This document shows, piece after piece, positions 57,101 to 64,000 of a DNA stretch of 64,000 bases; positions within the stretch are counted from its first letter, which is position 1, and each line of letters starts with the position of its first letter. Source of the DNA: Sinotaia quadrata (lineage: Eukaryota > Mollusca > Gastropoda > Architaenioglossa > Viviparidae); assembly GCA_028829895.1 (NCBI GenBank), contig CM054177.1, forward strand, positions 31,583,064 to 31,647,063. Direction: 5' to 3'. Under the pieces are notes generated by a model that did not search any database, was not told where the DNA came from, and was given only the letters and a program-made list of their open reading frames with translations. The position numbers and the translations under genes were made by a program.

Positions 57101-58648
57101 AATATGCTCAAGCGTTACTATGAACGTAGCGACGAACAGATACAAAACGTGAATGTCGCACTGATACAATTGGAAGACTCCAATTTCAGAACAGACATGA
57201 TGTCCGCCGAAACCCAGCCTAACTCCGCAGTTACAGTCGATCAAGTCGAGATTGACTCGAACTTAACTGTCGAACAGCGCGACGCAATGTCAAAACTCTT
57301 ACACAGACACGCGCGCATATTCACCGACCAACCGGGCCACTCAGATTTGGTTGAACACCGCATCAAACTTTTAAGTGACAAACCGATACGCTTAAAACAG
57401 TACCCACAGAAATATGAGAGCACAAAGTACATAGCAGAACAGGTGCGTGAAATGCAAGAACAGGGCGTGATTGAACAGTCAATCTCCCCATATTCATCAC
57501 CGGTCGTCTTAGTTAAAAAGAAAGACGGTACGCTTCGTTTTTGTGTGGACTACAGACAGTTAAATGAGATAACTGAATTCGATGCGGAACCTATCCCAAA
57601 TCAGGACGAATTATTCGCAAAACTAACCAAGGCACATTACTTTTCAAAGTTTGACATGTGCAAAGGGTACTGGCAACTGTCAGTTGCTATTGACGACAGA
57701 CCAAAAACAGCATTCCCAACTCCGCTAGGCTTGTTTCAGTTTTGCCGACTACCGTTCGGACTAGCGAACGCACCCGCAACATTCGCGCGCTTCATGCGAA
57801 AATTACCGTTAGAGAGCGTTGATGCATTGAATTTCTTTGATGACATACTGGTAGCAACAGGAACATGGGACCAACATTTATCCTCAGTGGGTGGTCTACT
57901 TGATATTCTCGAGCGCCATAAATTGACCGTGAAACCCACCAAAGTACGCGCGGGCTTTCGAGAGATTGAGTTTCTTGGCCATATCATAAGTGACGGACAA
58001 ATAGGCCCAAATCTAGACTTAACTGCAGCCATTCGTGACATGACCTTACCGACTACAAAGAAACAGGTCAGGGCAGTTTTGGGGCTAGTGGGGTACTACC
58101 GAAAATTTGTCCCAAACTTCAGTATGCTTCTTAAACCACTGACGGACTTAACTGGGAACAAACAACCCACGAAAATACGATGGACGGCAGAGTGTAGCGC
58201 CGCCCTCGAAAAAGTGAAGGACATCTTGACCAGTAAACCCGTCCTACAGTTACCAGACTTTGACAAGAGATTTATTGTCAGGACCGACGCATCAGACGAA
58301 GGCCTCGGTGCCATACTTCTCCAAGAGACAGATGACGAATACCTACCGGTAGCATACGCTTCTAAGAAACTGTTAGATCGTGAGACACGGTATTCTACGA
58401 TTGAAAAAGAGTGCTTAGCAATCGTATGGGCACTCAAGAAATTTAGTGCTTATCTGTACTCTAAACCATTCATCCTGCAGTGCGATCATAAGCCGCTTAC
58501 ATATCTGCGCACTAGCATGTACGATAACGCTAGGCTAACTAGATGGACACTCCTGCTACAGGAGTATAGCTTCGTTGTCGAACACATCGCGGGCCGAGAA
58601 AATTCGGGTGCCGATGCATTATCCCGGCATGCCATAACCGCGATATAA
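54113..58648 (+). CDS. gag-pol: Gag-Pol polyprotein of the Gmr1-like retrotransposon (1,511 aa, intact)
   Basis: One uninterrupted frame encodes every function for reverse transcription and integration, acting in cytoplasmic particles and then at chromosomal DNA. Residues 1-220: charged coiled coil with a 29-residue triplication (49-135). About 223-375: Gag capsid, with a SCAN-like segment at 327-373 (LFDLILRDQFL). CCHC knuckle: C432, C435, H440, C445. Aspartic protease: D478-T-G-A. Integrase: H663, H670, C700, C703, then D733, D793, E829 (D,D-35-E) and a GPY/F module at G970. Reverse transcriptase: D1181 and FFDD (D1243, D1244). RNase H: D1392, E1433, D1458, D1501. The start has A at -3 and G at +4. 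No frameshift or stop separates Gag from Pol, so how a Gag excess is made is unclear. No chromodomain or envelope is seen. No catalytic residue is missing. Confidence 0.96.
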   Translation: MAELVNIKKELMAMGREFGYEKAELKKYVDEEIAKWYVAKENEAKEVRELEDKRQIAKHLEMQTLRELEEKRSKEAIELEDKRQIAKHLEMQTLRELEEKRSKEAIELEDKRQLAKQLEMQNLRELEEKRAKEARDFKEKEIQDMREIELLKIQSARDLEDKRQEVEEKKLKLKARAHQEQLELAKQEVTAREKLLDGTAKQQAELNKPRTRLAFFNPEVETIDEFLTRFDSFIANFNYTDIEKKQQLGQILQGESSRAFTDLTRDPAITYADLKTGLMRTFQCTAEGFRKMFRRAIPKANDTMQAFGTRLRHYLDRWIDLTDIRKTYEGLFDLILRDQFLHIAPPAMTTYLQRNPPTNFCDMLKLADTYNDYPDPVITRSAPRPPLTNRQKYTPKSNRPMTKSEKPEPVQRTYTKSQDVRRHTRDSPPMTCYTCKGKGHSSQNCPSPRDVKVCTETGATLKTQQATVNGQKVKILVDTGASISCINAKLVRPEQYLRGSVRIRCVMGHLSTCPRATVHVTSSVFSGTVTAAVIRDMQFGFILSPEQCDANTDDIYPVLPVTTRAQRERSKQGPPALKIVENTFPQLTPSQLSHLQQEDKSLSSMLKLARKNTTTSSKYATITYFLKDGLAFRRTDFKENDTRSTTCLFTPTPLRPLILSFAHDSIMSGHQGARRTEQRVREDFFWPGLSRDVRSYVRTCTQCQQHIDRGRVSRVPLEIVPTVEEPFLKVAVDIIGPIIPAAEGGYRYILTIVDFATRYPEAVALKGITAIEVADALIDVFSRTGVPREILSDQGTQFTSAMMAETMRLLACKQLFSSPYHAQSNGAVERFNGTIKKMLIKMASEQPDQWPRFLAPLLFAYRELPQESTGYSPFQLLYGRQPRGPLKLIKETWVKGDTVTDGKDVHTYVAELRQRLTETCHLAQENIREKQPRYKRNFDRTAVERDLEPGQLVLLLRPTHNNRMQMHWRGPYRVIKRVKQNDYSIQIGNKQKTYHINMLKRYYERSDEQIQNVNVALIQLEDSNFRTDMMSAETQPNSAVTVDQVEIDSNLTVEQRDAMSKLLHRHARIFTDQPGHSDLVEHRIKLLSDKPIRLKQYPQKYESTKYIAEQVREMQEQGVIEQSISPYSSPVVLVKKKDGTLRFCVDYRQLNEITEFDAEPIPNQDELFAKLTKAHYFSKFDMCKGYWQLSVAIDDRPKTAFPTPLGLFQFCRLPFGLANAPATFARFMRKLPLESVDALNFFDDILVATGTWDQHLSSVGGLLDILERHKLTVKPTKVRAGFREIEFLGHIISDGQIGPNLDLTAAIRDMTLPTTKKQVRAVLGLVGYYRKFVPNFSMLLKPLTDLTGNKQPTKIRWTAECSAALEKVKDILTSKPVLQLPDFDKRFIVRTDASDEGLGAILLQETDDEYLPVAYASKKLLDRETRYSTIEKECLAIVWALKKFSAYLYSKPFILQCDHKPLTYLRTSMYDNARLTRWTLLLQEYSFVVEHIAGRENSGADALSRHAITAI
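54257..54517 (+). repeat. In-frame 87-bp triplication in the gag coiled coil
   Basis: Residues 49-77, 78-106 and 107-135 are three copies of a 29-residue unit beginning ELEDKRQ. The first two are identical in protein. The third differs at several places (RQLAKQLEMQN). The period keeps the frame. It mirrors the tandem duplications seen across the host sequence. Confidence 0.95.
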
Positions 58649-58766
58649 ACAAGAGAGAGGATAGTCTCTCCACAGATGCGCATATAATTCCTGTGGGGAC
58701 TATCGTGTGAAATAAAATTTTTTTTGTTCCTATTTGATTTCCACTCTGTGAGCTCCAATCAATTTT

Positions 58767-58777
58767 AAGAAGGGGGT
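58767..58777 (+). other. Polypurine tract
   Basis: AAGAAGGGGGT sits directly before the 3' LTR, where the primer for plus-strand DNA is expected. Only 129 bp separate the Gag-Pol stop from the LTR, too little for another gene. Confidence 0.9.
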
Positions 58778-60503
58778 TGTCACAGGAAATGAGGGACAGA
58801 AATTATATTTCATTTCATTTTAAAAAACCGCTAACAAAACTAGTTGAAGTAACCCGAGTTTTGTTATTTTTCGTATGTAGCATGTAACTTCCAGTAACGG
58901 TCACCTAAGATCTCTTTAGTAGACAGACGTTCGTGACGCAGTGTGTGTTAATATATCATATTGAATATATGTATTAGTTTATGAAGAATATGTATATTAA
59001 ATAAATTGGGACAACTGCGCAATACCGTCACATGTTGTTGACGAGTGAAATGGCCAGTGCGCATTAGAATTGACCACAGAAAAGCGTGCATCACGATTAC
59101 CACTATATATCCAAGGCAAAAATCATGTCACAGGACATAGCTTCTGGAAGTTTTGGAAACCTTCAGTGAGAGCTATATAAGAGGCAAAATGAAGACTTTA
59201 TTCTCAATGTTGAAAACGTCGATTCGTCTGAAGCCAGTCTAACTTCACGTATGAATTATCTCATGTACAGAGATTTCATAAAGGAAAGCTGCAATAATCT
59301 CTTTCCATCCGTTTTCCATCCGTCTGATGCCATATATTGAGTAACGAGGCAAAATTACTCAGTATAATTGTTGGCAAAGTGGAAAGTTCGCTGTCAAAGA
59401 AAACCCGATGCATGCGACGCTGGTTGTATGCAGTTAACGACACGAGGGACCGACTTGTTCTTCCCCCTGTCTGAGTTCGTTTTGGCAGTCTATCCCGCAA
59501 ATTGAGAGGCTAGCGCCGGAGATACATACCCGGATTTCTACACTCAATGTAATGCGACGACACATCCCACTGGACGACTCTACCCGATAATGCTAAACGT
59601 CGTTGGGGGGTCCGTTTCCACGACAACCAACAAACAGCGACAATTATCGAGACTGACAACAGTCAGTTAAATTTCAGATTTCTCCCCAGTGATAATCTGA
59701 AAGTGGTGCCTAGATTCTGCAGAATCTTCACCTGTAATGCGACGCCTCCATTGCGTCGATCTTCACTTGAAGTGCCGCTTATAAGTGACGTGTGAGATTA
59801 CGTCATCTCCTTGGAACTCTGACATTAATAGTGAGTAATCATTAGCACGGCTAACGCGCACATACTTAAGTCTAGGACTCTTAAGAAAATGAACACTATT
59901 ATATCGTTTGCAAAATAAGAACTCTAATGTTAAAAGTAATGCTTATTTTACATGTCAACTATTGTTAAAGCGGCCCCATTTGCCGCATAAGAATTGTGTA
60001 ATTAATCTTTATTTTATATTTTGAATTTCATCATTTTCATCTCCCCTTATTTCCCAAAGAGTGTATGACATTGGAAAGTTGAATGAATGAATTAATCACT
60101 GTGCGAAAGAGTAGTGCCCCTTTTAAATCGGGAAATAAATAACCTGATTTAAACATCTTTCAACTCTCTTGTTATTCATAGTTTTTGAGAGGGACGAAAG
60201 AATTTGTACTATTGTTTTGCACCGTTCGTCTGTTCGTCCATTTATTCACATTTATGATACACACTCACAACACACACCGCCAATAAAACGTTCCTTGGCA
60301 TGACACTAATAAACTGGGCCCCACCCAAACATCAATGGAGTATGTCATGTGTGTCTATGTAACAACTTGACGCGACGTAATACTGGCATACGTCACGGGC
60401 TTTTCTTGGAGGTGCACCGGAGCAGGCCAAAAATAGACTTCACCCCTTGCATCTCTAACTTCAGCTCGGGTCGGCTTGTAATGAGCCCTCCCGTTTTGTG
60501 ACA
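58778..60503 (+). repeat. 3' long terminal repeat (1,726 bp)
   Basis: Equal in length to the 5' LTR, with no difference seen by eye. Its TATA box is at 59,173-59,181, and its AATAAA motifs (60,282 and 60,308) are the likely signals for ending the element's transcript. Confidence 0.97.
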
Positions 60504-60508
60504 ATAAA
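60504..60508. other. Right target-site duplication, ATAAA
   Basis: Exact copy of 51,919-51,923. Confidence 0.95.
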
Positions 60509-60779
60509 CATGCGTAAATCAACAAGTTCACACTTTTCAAATTTAAAAAAACATGAAAAAATTAACGTCTGAACTATTAATAATGAAACAACATGTTTTA
60601 AAAAAACAATTTCTTAAAAAACTATAAGACCAAGACAATTTATTAAAAGCAAACAATGTGATATTTACAAATGTCTCATGAAGTAACAACATAATCGATA
60701 TGAACAAAACATGAAACAAATTGCTGCAAATTAACTGTATGAAAAGATAATGGATAACTTAAGGTTTATTAATTGCTCT
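60509..60779. other. AT-rich unique sequence, no gene seen
   Basis: Host sequence resumes with no recognised feature. Confidence 0.45.
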
Positions 60780-61120
60780 TAAAACAACCACATGAAACAG
60801 AAAATAATGGGTAATATAAAACCACTAATTGCTTTTAAAGATAATACTGGGTAACAAAACAACACAATATAAAACCCACTAATTGCTCCTCTTCAACATA
60901 ATAATGGGTAACAAAACAACACAATATAAAACCCACTAATTGCTCCTCTTCAACATAATAATGGATAACAAAGCAACACAATATAAAACCCACTAATTGC
61001 TCTTGAAGATAATATTGGCTAACTAAACAACACAAGAGGAAGCTCTGTAATGGTTCTTGAAGATAATATTGGCTAACAAAACAACACAAGAGGAAGCTCT
61101 GTAATGGTTCTTGAATTAAC
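60780..61120. repeat. Minisatellite, about 57-bp unit, about 5.5 copies
   Basis: GGGTAACAAAACAACACAAT and AAAACCCACTAATTGCTCCT repeat. The two right-hand units (AAGAGGAAGCTCTGTAATGG) are a distinct sub-type. Confidence 0.93.
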
Positions 61121-61409
61121 GACAGGGAGCATATAATAAAAGATTACCAAGCAACATAAAGCTCCACAAATAAAATACTGATTTAAGTTTTCAAAACTTA
61201 TATCTTTGTTTAACTAAATAAAAATACTAACAGTTTTGATTAAGTGCTATAAGAGCACCATAATTATTATCTTACAACCTAAATTGATTATTCATGGATT
61301 TTATAAGTGCATAATTATTAATTGTATAATTATTATTCATTATTGTTGTCCATTAACACAGCAAATATAGGTCACAAAATGTAATTTAATAATAGATACA
61401 AGAGTATGT
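61121..61409. other. AT-rich unique sequence, no gene seen
   Basis: TATTATTAATTGTATAATTATTATT-like low-complexity sequence, nothing else. Confidence 0.4.
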
Positions 61410-61844
61410 ATAATATGGCAGAGTTATTTGCCTCTACCTATTTCAAAATTTAATAAACTGTTAAATTGTCAGAGTAAGCCGACCTTGATAATTTTAGAAT
61501 GTCAGAGTTTGAAGTAAATACCCGAATTGAGAATATGCTAGAATTTGCTGATGTAATGCAACATCCCAATTGGGTGAGTAGTTTTTTATTTTTTATTTTA
61601 TCCAATGGTTATGATTTACGAGAATGAGACCAGTCAGTGGGCTAAGATCAAAAAGTTTACTTGCTGTTGAAGATTTTATTCTCTGATCACTTGAATTTGA
61701 AGTGGCAAAGAAGACGTCCAGTCATGAAAAGCAGCTATTAGCTTTATGGTGAGCAAACTGACTGATTGAGAGAGAATGGACTTAGAAATATTTCACGCAT
61801 TTCGCTATTGATATGTTATACTCGTGTTTTATGTAGAGATGTAC

Positions 61845-62065
61845 TATGTGAGTTGACTTTTGTTTCTACAAGTGTTTGAACTAGACTACTCACATGTAGT
61901 TTGCTCGACACATGACTCCATTACACTATGTGAGTTGACTTTTGTTTCTACAAGTGTTGCTCATATGTAGTTTGCTCGACATTTGACTCCATTACACTAT
62001 GTGAGTTGACTTTTGTTTCTACAAGTGTTTGAACTAAACTGCTCGCATGTAGTTTGCTCGACACT
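61845..62065. repeat. Tandem repeat, about 70-90-bp unit, about 3 copies, inside copy E
   Basis: CTATGTGAGTTGACTTTTGT and TGTAGTTTGCTCGACA recur three times. The middle unit is shorter. Copy D has the segment once (about 29,945-30,030). Confidence 0.92.
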
Positions 62066-62312
62066 TGACTCGATATGATGTATTTATTATGCCCTGTGAG
62101 TGAATATTGGGCTAAAAATATCGTCTCAGGGAACAGTTAGTTGAAACTGGAATTTATGAAAGAATGGAGTTATAAGGTTTATCTTTCTCTGATTATATTT
62201 TGTAGAGACAATAGCCTTTTCTGTTTTCATTTCAATGTTTGATTTGAACCTCCTGGTTTACGGTTTGTAAACCACTGCAACATCCTGGGTACAAACAAAA
62301 AATCATCTGCCA

Positions 62313-62314
<2 letters not shown>

Positions 62315-62343
<29 letters not shown>
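62315..62343. repeat. (TG)n microsatellite inside copy E
   Basis: Grew at a place where copy D reads CACAGTATGTAAGTG without an array. Confidence 0.95.
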
Positions 62344-63032
62344 ATATAAAGAAATACAATAGACTTCTTTGATGTATGATGGCAAAAGTATGCTGACTAC
62401 ATGAGCAATTTTTGATACAGTAAAATTACTAGAAATAGCAACAATTATTGTTCTGCTTGAGGGAGCAAACTTCAACAATAAGGTGTCCAATGTTAACCTC
62501 AAGAGAATAACAGTGAAAACGGTTTCTTCAAAATGCTAGTGAAGTGAAGTACCTTTGTTGCAAAAAGCTGGAAGGACTATTGAGACAGCAATTAAACAAG
62601 ATTATTTAAAAACTATTATCATTTATCTCCAGTTACTCCATTTCTGCTCTCTGATAAACTATCCTGTGATTTGTTTTGATATTCTTGTTGAATTGTATTT
62701 TAAGCATAAGTCTGTGAATTAATTTTAGAAATAATTCACTTGTGGTAACATGGAAATAATTGATGTCAAGTAATTTTTTTCATTGTATTTGTCATATGTA
62801 TATTTGATTGTTGATTTAATAAATTTATTGTTAAATTTGTTGACCTTATGCATTTTGTTAACCTTATGTTGGAGAAGAAAGTGGGTGGATTGGGGCTCAC
62901 TAAATATAGATTGAAGACGGATTTGTCTTCTCCTTTAGTAAGAAGTTTTCTAGCCATGGAAACATTATGTGACGGTAAATGTTGTCTTAATGTTGTGGAA
63001 GAGATAAAACATTTACATCGCCTGCATATCCA

Positions 63033-63091
63033 CCAAGATAGATAGATAGACAGACAGACAGACGGACGGATGGATGGATAGATGGATGGAA
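63033..63091. repeat. GATA/GACA/GACG/GATG microsatellite
   Basis: Short mixed tetranucleotide tract at the 3' side of copy E. It is aligned with GAGAGATGAATGG in copy D and GAGAGATAAGTGG in copy B, so it seems to have grown from that motif. Confidence 0.93.
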
Positions 63092-63121
63092 TTATAGGTG
63101 TTTCGTAAATATATATATTAT

Positions 63122-63510
63122 AAACGTGTGGGTGTTCTGTGTTTGTGTTAAAATGTGAATGTTTGGGCGTTCTGTGTTTGTGTGTTAAGATGTGGATGTG
63201 TGGGTGTTCTGTGTTTGTGTGTTAAGATGTGGATGTATGGGTGTTCTGTGTTTGTGTGTTAAGATGTGGATGTGTGGGTGTTCTGTGTGTATTAAGATGT
63301 GGGTGTTCTGTTTGTGTGTTAAGATGTGAATGTATGGGTGTTCTGTGTTTGTGTGTTAAGATGTGAATGTGTGGGTGTTCTGTGTTTGTGTGTTAAGATG
63401 TGGATGTGTGGGTGTTCTGTGTTTGTGTGTTAAGATGTGGATGTATGGGTGTTCTGTGTTTGTGTGTTCAGATGTGGATGTATGGGTGTGCTGTGTATGT
63501 GTGTTAATAT
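63122..63510. repeat. Minisatellite, about 37-bp unit, about 10 copies
   Basis: GTGTGGGTGTTCTGTGTTTG and TGTGTTAAGATGTGGAT repeat, with one shortened unit (near 63,285-63,310). A 108-codon minus frame over it is an artefact. Confidence 0.95.
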
Positions 63511-63696
63511 ATAGATGGTTGGGAGATGGGTGAGCCTTTCTATACGTACGGTTTGAGAAAGTGTGAGGCACATTTAAAAGAATAATAATTATGACACTTA
63601 TCCGTAATAGTATTTTGTGTTTTGCTTGTCTTTGTACATGAATAATTGTAATCATACAATAAGGTCCTAATGATTTTGTCACTTATAAAGAAGTAC

Positions 63697-63706
63697 TCTC
63701 TCTCTC

Positions 63707-63798
<92 letters not shown>
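63697..63798. repeat. (CT)n microsatellite, about 50 units
   Basis: A nearly pure CT tract of about 100 bp. Confidence 0.98.
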
Positions 63799-63801
<3 letters not shown>

Positions 63802-64000
63802 AAACATCTCTGTCGTTTGACGTGTTCATAATTGCTTCTATATGTAATTGGCCTAGTAGCTCTAATAATTTTCCTTGCAAAATATTTTTTGCTATAATAG
63901 GGTGCACACTTGTGGGAACCGATTTTTGCAGTGATGTTTCATCAATATTGTTTTATATCACACTAAAGCTTGCTTCCTTTGTAATCATTCTTTCTCAGAA
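63799..64000. other. Unique sequence to window end, no gene seen
   Basis: No feature recognised. Confidence 0.4.

Larger units (their letters stand above)
51924..60503 (+). mobile_element. Complete LTR retrotransposon, Ty3/gypsy-type domains in Ty1/copia order (Gmr1-like)
   Basis: An 8,580-bp element with two 1,726-bp LTRs that begin TGTCACAGG and end TTTTGTGACA, a 5-bp target duplication, a primer-binding-like site, one Gag-Pol frame and a polypurine tract. The LTRs differ by no indel, every internal landmark being offset by exactly 6,854 bp. I saw no substitution by eye, so insertion was very recent. Integrase lies upstream of reverse transcriptase, which among Ty3/gypsy-related elements characterises the Gmr1 group, first described from cod and initially reported from deuterostomes. 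There is no envelope gene. It differs from the AT-rich surroundings in base composition. Confidence 0.97.
61410..63035 (+). mobile_element. Dispersed repeat family, copy E (plus orientation, nearly complete)
   Basis: Begins with ATATGGCAGAGTTATTTGCC, matching the starts of copies A and C. It shares GAGAATATGCTAGAA, GAATGAGACCAG, CTGACTGATTGAGAGAGAA and GTATGCTGACTACATG with D. It continues to TTTAATAAATTTATTGTTAA, CTCCTTTAGTAAGAAGTTT and TATGTGACGGTAAATGTTG. It carries only one copy of the segment expanded 13-fold in D. No open frame. Confidence 0.82.

Noticed and set aside
54113..58648. Numerous minus-strand frames of 60-113 codons inside the Gag-Pol region
   Set aside because: Shadows of the coding strand with no domain content.
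58649..58777. Search for an envelope gene after RNase H
   Set aside because: Only 129 bp lie between the Gag-Pol stop and the 3' LTR, and no frame is present. The element has no envelope.

Overview
The window is eukaryotic nuclear DNA, almost certainly from an invertebrate animal. It has no operons or dense bacterial coding. It is AT-rich, repeat-dominated sequence with many GATA, CA, CT and TA microsatellites, tRNA-derived SINE-like fragments, a hAT-like element and one complete LTR retrotransposon. A mollusc or other lophotrochozoan is my guess, but nothing here proves it. No complete host gene is visible. The best hint of one is a possible first coding exon on the minus strand at 42,893-42,915, and this is weak.

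Layout: 1-14.0 kb is a run of unrelated minisatellites (units about 9-66 bp) separated by short AT-rich unique stretches. From 14.0 to 25.2 kb there is a GC-rich patch, two large arrays (67 bp and 27 bp units), three copies of a dispersed non-coding repeat family (copies A and B on the minus strand, C on the plus strand) and large GATA-type microsatellites. From 25.4 to 51.9 kb there are more minisatellites, family copy D (29.7-31.6 kb), a hAT-like non-autonomous transposon (31.79-32.10 kb), the exon candidate, a CpG-richer patch at 49.2 kb and a SINE-like fragment at 50.8 kb. From 51,924 to 60,503 there is an intact 8,580-bp LTR retrotransposon. From 60.5 to 64 kb there are further arrays and family copy E.

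The retrotransposon is the only convincing protein-coding locus. Its two 1,726-bp LTRs look identical by eye, a perfect 5-bp target duplication (ATAAA) flanks it, and a primer-binding-like site and a polypurine tract are in place. One uninterrupted 1,511-residue Gag-Pol frame lies between them. Its domain order is Gag (coiled coil, SCAN-like capsid segment, CCHC knuckle), protease, integrase, reverse transcriptase, RNase H. Integrase before reverse transcriptase is the Ty1/copia order, but the domains are Ty3/gypsy-like, which matches the Gmr1-type group. All catalytic residues I looked for are present, so the copy may be active or was until very recently.

The second main point is the tandem amplification. 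More than 60 arrays with unrelated units (mostly 20-85 bp) fill the window. The five copies of the dispersed family show how they arise: each copy carries its own minisatellite at a different internal place, and the same segment is single-copy in a sibling. Even the retrotransposon gag contains an in-frame 87-bp triplication. This points to a general process that keeps making short tandem duplications in situ.

Array limits and copy numbers were read by eye and are approximate to within part of a unit.
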